Positions 43,190 to 52,398 of a stretch of 64,000 bases of DNA are shown piece by piece. Positions within the stretch are counted from its first letter, which is position 1; every line of letters starts with the position of its first letter. The DNA is from Deltaproteobacteria bacterium. GTDB lineage: Bacteria > Myxococcota_A > UBA796 > SXON01. The position numbers and the translations under genes are program-made. The stretch lies in contig CANKTH010000003.1 of NCBI GenBank assembly GCA_947486185.1, forward strand, positions 47,788 through 111,787, in the 5' to 3' direction. Below the pieces are notes generated by a model. It was not told the origin of the DNA. It was given only the letters and a program-made list of their open reading frames with translations, and searched no databases.

Positions 43190-43744
43190 TTAGAGGCAGG
43201 CCAGGTTGGCGGATGAGCACGTAAATGTGGCGTCCTCCCCGTAGTCCTGGTTCATCAGGTCGAGGAAGCTCATGTCGAAGTTCCCGTTGTCGTCGTCGCC
43301 GTCGCCGAAGTCGCAATCCTGGCCCGAGATGGTGTGATCGGCCGAGTCGGCGAGCTGCATGTACACGCCGTTCTTGACGTTGCCCCAGATGCCAAAACGT
43401 CCGTCGGTCCGCCCGACACAGTGCACGTCCGCGGCCAGGCTGTACACCCCGTGCCCCTCGTTGTGGTAGATGTTGCTCTCCTCAACAAGCAGGGTTGAAC
43501 CCTGCGTGATGCCCACTGCGCCCCCGCCCATGTCGTAGGTGTGGTCGTGGATGTCCACCCTCCGCAGGGTCAGGTCGACGGGCACCGCCGTGATGCCTGT
43601 CGGGTCACACACCGTGAGCACCGCAGCGCGAACGGCCCCGCCGACGCAGCCGTGACCACCGGTGATTTCCAGGTCTTCGATCAGGAGCGTCACGGGTGAG
43701 ACGATGTCGATCACGACGCTCGCGCCGTCAGCGCTCGGGGGCAA
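43190..43744 (-). CDS. Beta-helix domain fragment behind the Ser/Thr kinase
   Basis: 184 residues from a TTG inside the last codons of the kinase (17-base overlap); an in-frame TAG lies a little further upstream. Pectate-lyase-like rungs: LLIEDLEITGGHGCVGG, LTLRRVDIHDHTYDMGG, LLVEESNIYHNEGHG, then a Cys-rich end (TISGQDCDFGDGDDD, CSSANLACL). There is no signal peptide although this fold is normally secreted, so it is probably the 3' part of a secreted protein whose front was lost when it came to sit behind the kinase. Alternatively a coupled cytosolic protein. Confidence 0.45.
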   Translation of the reverse strand: MPPSADGASVVIDIVSPVTLLIEDLEITGGHGCVGGAVRAAVLTVCDPTGITAVPVDLTLRRVDIHDHTYDMGGGAVGITQGSTLLVEESNIYHNEGHGVYSLAADVHCVGRTDGRFGIWGNVKNGVYMQLADSADHTISGQDCDFGDGDDDNGNFDMSFLDLMNQDYGEDATFTCSSANLACL

Positions 43745-46700
43745 GACGCGCGTTCGGCGCTCCAGGAGCGGCGTCTACGGCCTGAGTCGGCTTCCAATCC
43801 GGGTTTGAGACGACGCTGGCGCCCTCGACGTGGAGCCCGAAGCGCCGTTCGATCGCTGCCGAGAAGTCCGCGGCCGGGGTTTCCCAGTCGGACAGGTCCC
43901 AGAGGTGTGCCTGCCCGTCGTAGGCGAGCGTGGAAAATAGCCCGTCTTCGAAGTGCTGAATGTCCGAGATACGATTACGTTCGGCGGTGAAGGACGCCCG
44001 GAGCCTTCCGCTCCCCGTTTCCCAGACCCGCAGCACCCCGTCGCTGCCTCCGGTGATCACCGCCCGGCCGTCCGCCGACCACGCGGTCGCGCGCACCGCC
44101 CCCTCGTGTGCCGCCCAGGAGCGCGCCGCGCCCGTGTCGAGCGCCACCAGACTCACGGCGCCGTCGTCCCCGCCCAGGGCGACCATCGATCGGTCAGGCC
44201 TCACGCTCATCCCCCAGCGACCGGTACAGCCCTCGGGTCGCCAGTTGCGGACCGCCGCATCCGCCCGGGTGCAGCTCACGGAGCAGCTCGGTGCCACCGT
44301 ACAGACCGTCTGCCCATCCCCCAGGAGCAGCGGCGCGGGGGCAAAGTCGTCTCTCCGCGGCGGCATCGCCCAGGCCCCGGTCGGCTGGCCCTCGGGGAGG
44401 CTGAAGATGCGCACGCTTCCGTCGTCACCGAACACCCCGATGGCGCTCCCGTCGGTCGAGGCGCTCAACCCCCAGATCGGCGAGCCTTCTGCGACGACAG
44501 TCGAGGTACAGTAGCGCGGGTCGAGGAGGCGCACTACCCCGTCCGCGGTCGCCAGGACAGGCGAACGGCCCGAGCCGGGCTCGACGTGCAGAATCTCAGC
44601 TTCCAACCTTTGTTCACAACGAAGCGCTCCCGACCCGCGCTCCAGCACCTGGAGCTCCTGGTCGCGCCAGAGGAGCGCCGCTGCCGCGTCCGGGAGCGCC
44701 GCGACCCGGAAGCGATCCGCCAGGGCGGCGCGGATCGGATCGGGGGGCGCCACGTTCCACTCGCGGGTCAGGCCGTCGAGACCCGCAGCGGCCAGGCGGT
44801 CCCCGTAGATTGCCAGGTCATACACTGCCTTCTTTGCGCCGGCGAGGCGGGTGGACTCCGCGCCGCCATCGACGTCCCACACGCGGGCGGTGCGGTCGAC
44901 GCTTCCGGTCACGAAACGCCCTGCGTCGAGGAAACGCACCGTCCACGCTGCACCTTCGTGGGCCGGCCCAAAGTGGCTCGGTGCCGAGCCATCCAACGGG
45001 GTGCTGAACACCGCGCCATCGGCGCCGGTCCACGCCACCGTCGCCCCGTCGGGCGACCAGTCCACCGCCAGCGCGGCCACGGGGACCTGCAGGACGACCC
45101 GGCCGTTGGCGGTCTCTGTGACGGTCAGGCCGTCGCCGCCGGCCGTTGCGACCCGCCGCCCATCGGGCGAGAAGCGCACGTCCCACAGGGCCCCCGGGCC
45201 GCAGCGGGGCGCCGGCGAAGGTGCGGCCTCGGGAGCGCGGAGGACAAGGCAGCCGGGTGTCTCGCGCGGGCCGATGACGGCGGCGGCGAGCCATCCCTCG
45301 GGGTTCGTGTCGATACCGCGCACCGAGGAGCCGGGCCTTGGAATCCAGGTCCACGCGATCTGCCCGGTCACGATGTCCACGCTCTTGACGATGCCCTCGG
45401 CCCCTCCGGAGATCAGCGCGCCGTCCGCCCCGAAGCCGAGCCCGTAGACCCGGCCCGGGTCGCCCGGAAACGTACGCTCTTCCCCCCGAGACCACACCCG
45501 TAGCCCGCCCTCCTTGCCACAGGCCAGCGTGTGGCCGTCGGCGCTGAACGCGAGTGATCCGCAGGGGTGGTCGGTTCGGTGCACGGCAAGCAGCGTCGAT
45601 AAGGGTCGACTCGCCGCCGCGAGCAGGATTCCGCGGATCTCTGGACTATCGACGAGGGCGATCGCCGAGGCCGCCAGCACGCTGGCCTCCATCCAGTCGC
45701 CTCCTTCGGCGAGCGACGACGCCCGTTCGCCGAGCGCCGCTCCGAGCCGCTCCGTCGCCCGTAATTCGGCGATCCGCGTGCGCGCCTCGGACGCCTGCGC
45801 GAGGTCGCGCTCCGCACGAATCCCGACGTAGGACGCGACCGCCCCGGCAATCAAGACCGACATCGCGACGCTCGCCACCCCGACCGCCACCCGGTTCCGC
45901 CGTACAAACCGCCGAAGGATCTCGGTTGTGGAGTAGCGGTAGGCCTCGACCCTCCGCCCGGCCAGCCAGGCCTCGACCTCGACGGCGAGCTCCTTCGCCC
46001 CGCGGTACCGGTTCTGCCTCTCCCGTGCCAGCGCGCGCTCGACGATCGCACACAGCTCCGGCGGCGCTCGCGGCTCGATGCTCAGCACGGCGACAGCGGG
46101 CAGAGACGCGGCTGAGCGGACCACGGAGAGGGCATCCGGACCCTGGTGCGGCGGGCGGCCGGTGAGGATCGAGAACAGGATCGCGCCGAGCGCCCATACG
46201 TCGCTCTGCTCGTCCACGAGGTCGGACTGACCGAGCGCTTGTTCGGGCGACATGTAGGAGGGGGTGCCGAGGACGGAGCCGAAGGCGGTGAGGTCGGCGT
46301 CGAGCGGCCCGAGAGCGTTGATGGTCGGCTCAGTCGCACCCACCACTTTGGCGAGGCCCCAGTCGAGCACGACCGTCTCGCCGAATTCACCGACCATCAC
46401 GTTCTGGGGTTTGAGATCTCGGTGAAGGACCCCGCGGCTGTGGGCATAGGCGATCGCCTGGCACACGGCTACGAAGTGGGGGACCAGCGCGAGCCGGGCG
46501 TCCAGCGAGCCGGCCGCCGCGATAGCTGCGGCGAGGCTACGGCCGCGAACCTCCCGCATCGTGTAGTAAAGCGCGCCGTCGGGGCGCTCCCCCAGCTCGT
46601 AGACCGGCACGATCGCGGGGTGCTCCAGCCGCGCGGTCACCCTCGCTTCGAGGAGGAAACGGGTACGGCCGGCCGAGCCCACCTCGCCGGGCGTCCCATC

Positions 46701-46943
46701 GGGGAGCGGCCGCCCGAGCAGCTCCTTCACCGCGATGCGCCTGCCGAGGAAACGATCGCTGGCCGCCACGACCCTTCCCAGGCCACCGCGCCCGATCTCA
46801 TCGCCGAGCTCGTAGCGGGCGGGGTCCTCCCGACTGACGCCCGAGTCGGTGACACGACGCTCCGGAGCGACCGCTCCGCTCCGTGTGGCCTCGGAGCTCC
46901 CCGAGACCTGCGAGTCGAAGGTGTCCGACGAACGACCAGCCAT
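43728..46943 (-). CDS. Membrane Ser/Thr protein kinase with WD40 propeller
   Basis: 1071 residues. Kinase domain about 44-335: GRGGLGRVV loop, Lys73 (AVKELLG), HRDLKPQN at 174-181, and DWG (194-196) in place of DFG, a variant common in bacterial kinases of this type. One membrane helix (about 352-374), then WD40/quinoprotein-like repeats on the far side (about 445-1040): AWTVRFLDAGRFVTGSVDRTARVWD, RATAWSADGRAVITGGSDGVLRVWE. Likely senses an extracytoplasmic ligand. Four bases after the histidine kinase stop, so part of the same operon. Track ORFs on the plus strand here are shadows. Confidence 0.92.
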   Translation of the reverse strand: MAGRSSDTFDSQVSGSSEATRSGAVAPERRVTDSGVSREDPARYELGDEIGRGGLGRVVAASDRFLGRRIAVKELLGRPLPDGTPGEVGSAGRTRFLLEARVTARLEHPAIVPVYELGERPDGALYYTMREVRGRSLAAAIAAAGSLDARLALVPHFVAVCQAIAYAHSRGVLHRDLKPQNVMVGEFGETVVLDWGLAKVVGATEPTINALGPLDADLTAFGSVLGTPSYMSPEQALGQSDLVDEQSDVWALGAILFSILTGRPPHQGPDALSVVRSAASLPAVAVLSIEPRAPPELCAIVERALARERQNRYRGAKELAVEVEAWLAGRRVEAYRYSTTEILRRFVRRNRVAVGVASVAMSVLIAGAVASYVGIRAERDLAQASEARTRIAELRATERLGAALGERASSLAEGGDWMEASVLAASAIALVDSPEIRGILLAAASRPLSTLLAVHRTDHPCGSLAFSADGHTLACGKEGGLRVWSRGEERTFPGDPGRVYGLGFGADGALISGGAEGIVKSVDIVTGQIAWTWIPRPGSSVRGIDTNPEGWLAAAVIGPRETPGCLVLRAPEAAPSPAPRCGPGALWDVRFSPDGRRVATAGGDGLTVTETANGRVVLQVPVAALAVDWSPDGATVAWTGADGAVFSTPLDGSAPSHFGPAHEGAAWTVRFLDAGRFVTGSVDRTARVWDVDGGAESTRLAGAKKAVYDLAIYGDRLAAAGLDGLTREWNVAPPDPIRAALADRFRVAALPDAAAALLWRDQELQVLERGSGALRCEQRLEAEILHVEPGSGRSPVLATADGVVRLLDPRYCTSTVVAEGSPIWGLSASTDGSAIGVFGDDGSVRIFSLPEGQPTGAWAMPPRRDDFAPAPLLLGDGQTVCTVAPSCSVSCTRADAAVRNWRPEGCTGRWGMSVRPDRSMVALGGDDGAVSLVALDTGAARSWAAHEGAVRATAWSADGRAVITGGSDGVLRVWETGSGRLRASFTAERNRISDIQHFEDGLFSTLAYDGQAHLWDLSDWETPAADFSAAIERRFGLHVEGASVVSNPDWKPTQAVDAAPGAPNARLAPER

Positions 46944-46946
46944 CGC

Positions 46947-48644
46947 CTACCTTACCTCGGGCGCGGTGACTGGCAGGCGAACGAGCACCTTGAGGCCGCC
47001 CTCGACGTGATTCCGAGCCTCCACCGTGCCACCGAGCTGGGTCGCGACGCTCTGCACGATCGAGAGCCCCAGGCCCGCCCCGCGCGTCTGGCGCACGACC
47101 GCGCCGTGGCTTCGGTAGAAGGGTTCGAAAAGCCGGCCGAGCTCGTTCGGGGGCACACCCGGCCCGTGGTCGCGCACCGAGAGCACCACGAAATCGCCCG
47201 CCATCTCGGCGGACAACACGATGGGCCCTCGCCCGAACTTCGCGGCGTTGTCGATCAGGTTGCCGACCACCTGTACGATCGCCGCCCGTGGCAGGCGCGC
47301 TCCTCCCGCCAACGGGTCACAGTGGAGCTCCAACACGACATCACGCGCGTTCAAGCTCGCGGTCATCGACTCCGCGATCTCGCTGAGCGCCTCGCCCAGC
47401 GCCCCGGGCTCGCCTTGGGGCAGCGGGAGGTTCCGCTGGAGTCGGGCGGCGGTCAGAACGGCGTCCACCAGCACGCTGAGACGCTCCGCCTCGGTCCGAA
47501 TCCGGGCCAGGTAGGCGGCGCGGCGGTCCGGGCTGACCATTTCGCCCTCCAGCATCTCCGCGTAGAGGCGGATCGTAGTGAGCGGCGTCTTGAGCTCGTG
47601 GGTGACGGTCGCGGCAAAATCGGCACGACGTTCGCCGTACTCCACCGCGACCCGCGCCGAGCGCCACACCGCACGGAGACCGAAGGCGGTGATCAGCACG
47701 ACGAGCGCGGCGAGCGTCACCACGTATCCGTCCCGGCTGAACCCGGGCAGCGTCTCCACCGTCGCCCGAGCCGTCATTCCGGAGAACGGGGAGGAGAAGG
47801 TGTGCGTCACGCCGTCCCCGCCTGACCCGTCCCAGTCGAGACGTACGAGCGAATCGAGCCCCGCCTCGCCGACCACCCGGTCGCTGAGGTGCTGCTGCCA
47901 CGCGGCCCGCCGGATCACGAAGCCCTGCGTCCACCTCTGGCCCGAGAGGGTGACCGTACGCCGGATCACGAGGTGAGCGCCCGCGTCGAGCCCCTCCAGG
48001 GGCCCCACCTCAGCCGCGACCTCGGCGTTGGCGGCCACCGGGCTCTCGGCCGGGAGCGTGTGGTCGAAGGCCTGGAGCTGCGCGAAATTGGCAAGCTGGG
48101 GGGAGGCGTTTCGTGACGAGAGCTGTACCGCAGCTCGGTTGAGCTGCAGCTCCGGAACCTGCACCCGCTCGGCTGGCCCGCGCTGGGCCTGGAGCGCCTC
48201 CGGCGGTTCCTGGCTCGGCGTAGCGAGCGCCAGCGCCGCCGCGATCTCGCCCCGGTCGCCCTCTCGGAGCGGTTCCAGGGCCCCGTCGGGGCCGATCTGG
48301 TACCAGCCGACGTTCCACAGGTCGCCCGGTGGATCGGCCAACGGCGACCGAACGAGGCTGTTCCCTCCGTCGGCGGTAGGAACCCGGTGTAGCGGGCGAT
48401 AATGGTAAAAGGGCCGACGCTCCTCTGCCGAGACCAGCGCGCCCAATTCCTGTTCCATCGCGTCGAAGATGCGGGCCGCGAACAGCTCGCGCCGCAAGTC
48501 GCGCTCGGCGGCAGAGGCGATGAGGGCCAGGGCGGAGAGCAGGCCCGCGGCGGTGAGGCTACCGCCACCGATCCCGAACAGGCGACGCCGCAGTGGTCCG
48601 AGCGGCGAGCTCGCGCTTGGAGGCGGGTCGACGGGCGCCGTCAC
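46947..48644 (-). CDS. Two-component sensor histidine kinase
   Basis: 565 residues from a GTG overlapping the response-regulator stop (GTGA). Helix 1 about 27-46, a periplasmic domain of about 260 residues, helix 2 about 307-327, then HisKA with His349 in TVTHELKTPLTTIRL, an N box (NLIDNAAKFG), G boxes DHGPGVPP and GAGLGLSIV. Periplasmic part has no recognised ligand motif. Autophosphorylates and passes phosphate to the adjacent regulator; co-translation keeps their ratio fixed. Confidence 0.94.
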   Translation of the reverse strand: MTAPVDPPPSASSPLGPLRRRLFGIGGGSLTAAGLLSALALIASAAERDLRRELFAARIFDAMEQELGALVSAEERRPFYHYRPLHRVPTADGGNSLVRSPLADPPGDLWNVGWYQIGPDGALEPLREGDRGEIAAALALATPSQEPPEALQAQRGPAERVQVPELQLNRAAVQLSSRNASPQLANFAQLQAFDHTLPAESPVAANAEVAAEVGPLEGLDAGAHLVIRRTVTLSGQRWTQGFVIRRAAWQQHLSDRVVGEAGLDSLVRLDWDGSGGDGVTHTFSSPFSGMTARATVETLPGFSRDGYVVTLAALVVLITAFGLRAVWRSARVAVEYGERRADFAATVTHELKTPLTTIRLYAEMLEGEMVSPDRRAAYLARIRTEAERLSVLVDAVLTAARLQRNLPLPQGEPGALGEALSEIAESMTASLNARDVVLELHCDPLAGGARLPRAAIVQVVGNLIDNAAKFGRGPIVLSAEMAGDFVVLSVRDHGPGVPPNELGRLFEPFYRSHGAVVRQTRGAGLGLSIVQSVATQLGGTVEARNHVEGGLKVLVRLPVTAPEVR

Positions 48645-49333
48645 GGGGCCACGACCAGCCGATAGCCGGCGCTTCGGACGGTCTCGATGATGCCGGCCGC
48701 GCCGAGCTCGGCGAGCTTCCGGCGAAGCTTGACGAGGTGCATGTCCACGCAGCGGGTCTCCACCTCCGTGACCCGCGCGTAGCCCCAGACCGATCGGAGC
48801 AGGTCCGCGCGCGACACGATGCGGTGCCGCTCGCGGTGGAGGTAGACCAGCACCTCAATGTCCCGCGGGGAGAGCGCGACCTCTACACCTTGGGCCCGCG
48901 CGCTGAGCTGGTCGAGGTCCAGCTCGAGCCCGCCGAGCAGGAGTCGGCGTTCTACGGGACCCTCTACGCGGCGAAGCAGGGCCTTGAGCCGGGCGCTGAG
49001 CTGGGCGACCGAGAAGGGCTTGGCGACGTAGTCGTCGCATCCCGCCTGAAAGCCGGCCAGGACGTCCCCCTCGCTGCCGAGCGCGGTGAGCAGCAGGATC
49101 GGCACGCGCGGGCGGGCCGCGCGGACAGCGGCGCACACCGAGAGCCCACTCTGCCCCGGCAGCATGACGTCGAGGATGAGCAGATCGTGCTCGCCCGTCA
49201 TCGCTGCGGCGAGGCCGGAGGGACCGTCGGCTGCGGCGGTGGGCAGGTGCCCCTGAAAGGCGAGGAGGTCGCAGAGACCCTCACGGATCGCAGGGTCGTC
49301 CTCGACCACCAGGACACGCGCACGAACACTCAT
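48641..49333 (-). CDS. OmpR/PhoB-family response regulator
   Basis: 230 residues from the ATG at 49333; the track start at 49753 runs back through the neighbouring gene. Receiver: acidic pocket EDD (11-13), phospho-acceptor Asp55 (LILDVMLPG), Lys105 (AKPFS). Winged-helix DNA-binding domain about 130-228 with VEVALSPRDIEVLVYL and WGYARVTEVETRCVDMHLVKLRRKL. First gene of RR-HK-STPK operon, divergent from the thioredoxin-like gene, which may be a target. Confidence 0.94.
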   Translation of the reverse strand: MSVRARVLVVEDDPAIREGLCDLLAFQGHLPTAAADGPSGLAAAMTGEHDLLILDVMLPGQSGLSVCAAVRAARPRVPILLLTALGSEGDVLAGFQAGCDDYVAKPFSVAQLSARLKALLRRVEGPVERRLLLGGLELDLDQLSARAQGVEVALSPRDIEVLVYLHRERHRIVSRADLLRSVWGYARVTEVETRCVDMHLVKLRRKLAELGAAGIIETVRSAGYRLVVAP

Positions 49334-49469
49334 ACGGGCGGGTATCTCTCCCAACCCGAGCCCGCCGCCGCGGCCGGCTCTGCTTACCGTTCTGTTACCA
49401 AGCCGCGCCGAAGGCTTTACCCCGCGTAGCCCGAGCGGGGCGTAGGTTGGGGAGCAACCGGAGTTCAAC

Positions 49470-50786
49470 ATGCCCCGCGGTCTCACCAGGCTCTCCCTCG
49501 ACGTTTTCGGTCGGTCCCTTCGGCCGGCCCTCCTCCTCAGCCTCGGCGTCGGCGCCGCGTTCGCCGCCGGCGGTCGCCCGCCGGATCGCGGGCCGCTCCA
49601 CCTCATCGACCTCGCCCTCACCGGCGAGCCGGCAGAATCCACCTCCTCGATCGCCGAGCTTCGGGAGGCGGGCCCCGAGGGCCTGGCTCGCCTGCTCGAA
49701 GCGCGCGAGGAGGACGACCGTGGCGCCTCGGCCCAGGACTGGGAACGGGTCATCGACGGCGTGGCCCGGCAGCGCTACGCCACTGAGAGCGGCTTGTATT
49801 GGTACACGGACGTGGACGAGGCGCTGGAAGCAGCGGCGGAGGCCGATCGACCCGTTCTGATGCTCCGGATGTTGGGAGAGCTGGACGAGGTGTACTCTTG
49901 CGCCAACAGTCGCTACTTCCGCACGCTCCTCTACGCGGATCCTGCGATCTCCGCCGAGCTTCGGGACAACTGGGTGGTCGCGTGGACCTCCGAGCGACCG
50001 GTACCCAAGCTCACGGTCGACTTCGGCGACGGGCGGGTCTGGCAGACGACGGTGACCGGAAACAGCATCCACTACGTGCTCAACAGCTACGGCGACGTGC
50101 TCGACGCTTTGCCCGGACTCTACAGCCCGGACGCCTTCCTTGACGGCCTGGTCGCCGCGCGCGGCCTGCACAACGCGGTTCGCGACCTGGATGATCCGGC
50201 TCCAACGCTCTCTCTCTGGCACCGTCGCGAACTGGAGCGTAGCGCCGATCGTGCGGCGCGCACGCTGGGACGGCCGGCGAGCGCCGTCGCCGCCGCCTAC
50301 CGTACGCCGCTTACGCCCGACGCCGTTGTGGAGGCCCCGCGGGTCATGGCGATGGCGATGAGCAAGATGATGGTGGAGCAGCCGCTGGCGCGCGCGGTGG
50401 TGCCGACGACCCCGCTAAGCGCCGGGTCACCCGACGCGTTGAAGCGGGGCCAGGCGCTGGGGACCGACGCACAATGGGCGGAGCTTGGCCGGAGCTTCCC
50501 GGTGCGCCTTTCGGCCCCGAGCCTCGCGCTGATCCGGGCGGAGCGCGCGACCGGGGGACCTGAGATGTTCGCCTCGCTGGAGCGTACGGTGGGCCGAGAC
50601 ACCGCCTTCAATGAGCTGTGGTTCCACGGGCTCTTGCACGCCTGGCTCGAGCAGGCCCCGGACGTGTCTTGGGAGGCGCTCAACCGGCGCGTCTACGACA
50701 CAATGTTCGCGACGCCCGCCGCGGATCCCTGGTTGGGCTTGTGGAATCCCGAGGTCTATGACGGCCTGCCGCCGGCAAGCCGCTGA
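49470..50786 (+). CDS. Thioredoxin-fold protein, secreted or membrane-anchored
   Basis: 438 residues. N-terminal hydrophobic segment (about 18-36, ALLLSLGVGAAFAAG) as signal or anchor. Residues about 105-235 resemble a thioredoxin-like domain found in uncharacterised proteins: EAAAEADRPVLMLRML, then ELDEVYSCANSRYFRTLLYAD with a single Cys, DNWVVAWTSERP, and TGNSIHYVLNSYG with the cis-Pro region apparently lost. The C-terminal 190 residues are helical, motif-free. Lone Cys argues against a standard oxidoreductase. Divergent from the two-component operon. Confidence 0.65.
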   Translation: MPRGLTRLSLDVFGRSLRPALLLSLGVGAAFAAGGRPPDRGPLHLIDLALTGEPAESTSSIAELREAGPEGLARLLEAREEDDRGASAQDWERVIDGVARQRYATESGLYWYTDVDEALEAAAEADRPVLMLRMLGELDEVYSCANSRYFRTLLYADPAISAELRDNWVVAWTSERPVPKLTVDFGDGRVWQTTVTGNSIHYVLNSYGDVLDALPGLYSPDAFLDGLVAARGLHNAVRDLDDPAPTLSLWHRRELERSADRAARTLGRPASAVAAAYRTPLTPDAVVEAPRVMAMAMSKMMVEQPLARAVVPTTPLSAGSPDALKRGQALGTDAQWAELGRSFPVRLSAPSLALIRAERATGGPEMFASLERTVGRDTAFNELWFHGLLHAWLEQAPDVSWEALNRRVYDTMFATPAADPWLGLWNPEVYDGLPPASR

Positions 50787-50807
50787 GGGCGGCCCGGAGG
50801 AGCGACG

Positions 50808-50876
50808 AGCTGCACCCGATGCTACGACGCCGGATCGGATTCTCGGCGTGTCGTGAAGGATATCCCCGGGGGGTGC
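50808..50876 (+). pseudogene. Decayed 3' end of a second cytochrome P460-like gene
   Basis: Reads SCTRCYDAGSDSRRVVKDIPGG in one frame, aligning without gaps to GCTGCHAAGSDSRRIVTDIPGG of the P460 lipoprotein at 41256. The CxxC survives, but the haem His is now Tyr. The DNA GATTCTCGGCGT.TCGTGA.GGATATCCCC is nearly identical at both places. No upstream part of the gene is recognisable; it lies in the gap between convergent genes. Confidence 0.6.
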
Positions 50877-50894
50877 TTCGCGCGGGCCGGCTGC

Positions 50895-52397
50895 TCAGCG
50901 CCGTGGCCCGCGGACCCCCCGTTGGACCCAGGGCACCCACGGTCGTGGCGGAAATGGCGGTAATAGCTTGGGGATCCGGGTGATCTCGCCCCCGAGATGG
51001 TGCGTCAGGTGCCGCGCCGCCTCGAGCCCCGTGGTGCACGCGCGTTCCATATACAGCACCGGTGTCGGACTCTGGATCCAGTCGCCACACAGAGCCACCC
51101 GGGCGAGGTTGGTGTCCACCTTCGGCGCCCCGCTCAGGATGCCCGGCGAAAAGATAGGGTGGATGGGGGCGTTCTGCTGTACGTGCCCGTGAACCCGGCC
51201 ACCGCGGAGCGCCGGCCAGGTGGCCTCCGCCAGGGTGGTCACGGTCTGAATGAGCGCCGCAGGGTCGGTGTTGACCGCGGACCGCGCCGTGTCGCCGTAC
51301 AGGTGACACTCGAGCACCGCTCCGCCACGCGCGGCGGCCCACCGCCGATAGTCCTCTTGTAGCTGGTCCAACCAGAAATAGTTGCTCACCGGCAGGCCCG
51401 CCGCCACTCCCGCCGGCGGTCCCCGTCCGGGTGAGCGATCAAACCAGAGCCGGACCACCACGCTGCCCACCCCACGAGGTATCTCAGCGGCGGCGAGCCG
51501 GGCCTGCAGCGCCGGATCGAGATCGAGGTTCTGAAATGCGATAGGATCTACCGCGATGATCACGCCGTCAGCCTCCTCGGGGCCCCCGTCGTGCCAACGC
51601 ACCGACGGGCGCGGGTTGAGGCGGAGGCCGGTGACACGGCGGCCGAGGTGCAGGCGCCCACCCGCCGCCGTGAGCGCGGCGACGAGCGGCTGGATCAGGG
51701 AACCAACACAACCCTCTCTCAAGGTGTGAAAAGTGCTGTCACGACGATCGAGGGCCGCGTAGAGCTGAAGGCCCAAAAAGAGTGCCGCAAGGCTCACCTC
51801 TCGCGGTTCTGCGAAGAAGGCGGAGTGGGTGGTGGCGGCGAGCAGTTGGCGGAGCGGCGGCGGCCAGTCCTCGAGGAAAGAGGCGACGGTCTCGCGGTCG
51901 GCCTGCGCCAGATCCTGGGAGGGATCGAAGGACAGCAGCTCGAGCCCGCGCCGTACGCTCCGGGGCAGTTGGCGGAGCGCGGAGCGACCGAGGCGGCGGA
52001 GCAGGCGGGGATGGCTGTACATCGCCAACAGACCCAGCGGATCGGGGAGCCGCGTCTCCTGGACCCGGCGCCCGAGGTCGAGGAGCTCAGGCGGGTCGCC
52101 CGGCAGGATCACGCCTTGGTCGTCTACCGGGACCAGGTCGCCGCCCCTGCCCAGAGCGCTCAACACCCCGCGGAGGTTCCGGTACTGTCGCCACACGCCA
52201 TGAAGCCCGTGCTCCAGCACAAATGTACTTCCATCCGGGGTTGACGCCGTACCCGTGGGCCCGCAGCGCCCACCCGCCGCCGGACCGCTCTCGTAGACAT
52301 CCACCCCGATCCCGGCCCGGGTCAGCGCCCAGGCCGCTGTGAGGCCCGCGAGGCCCGCGCCGATAACCACGACGCGCTGTTGGGAGCCCTGGGTCAG
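50895..52397 (-). CDS. FAD-dependent oxidoreductase, amine-oxidase/phytoene-desaturase type
   Basis: About 500 residues. The Rossmann dinucleotide motif VVVIGAGLAGLTAAWAL starts eight residues from a CTG at 52397 that has AGGAG five bases upstream and follows the hslR stop directly; the track start at 52472 would add 25 residues overlapping hslR. Other motifs: YESGPAAGGRCG and the C-terminal FAD site VALCGDWIQSPTPVLYMERA. Carotenoid or isoprenoid desaturation/dehydroxylation is the usual role; no other carotenoid gene is here, so the substrate is open. CTG initiation is an inference. Confidence 0.75.
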   Translation of the reverse strand: MTQGSQQRVVVIGAGLAGLTAAWALTRAGIGVDVYESGPAAGGRCGPTGTASTPDGSTFVLEHGLHGVWRQYRNLRGVLSALGRGGDLVPVDDQGVILPGDPPELLDLGRRVQETRLPDPLGLLAMYSHPRLLRRLGRSALRQLPRSVRRGLELLSFDPSQDLAQADRETVASFLEDWPPPLRQLLAATTHSAFFAEPREVSLAALFLGLQLYAALDRRDSTFHTLREGCVGSLIQPLVAALTAAGGRLHLGRRVTGLRLNPRPSVRWHDGGPEEADGVIIAVDPIAFQNLDLDPALQARLAAAEIPRGVGSVVVRLWFDRSPGRGPPAGVAAGLPVSNYFWLDQLQEDYRRWAAARGGAVLECHLYGDTARSAVNTDPAALIQTVTTLAEATWPALRGGRVHGHVQQNAPIHPIFSPGILSGAPKVDTNLARVALCGDWIQSPTPVLYMERACTTGLEAARHLTHHLGGEITRIPKLLPPFPPRPWVPWVQRGVRGPRR

Positions 52398-52398
52398 C

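Noticed and set aside
46146-47825. Plus-strand ORF of 559 residues, also 43953..45503
   Set aside because: Antisense to the Ser/Thr kinase and histidine kinase, which carry full motifs.
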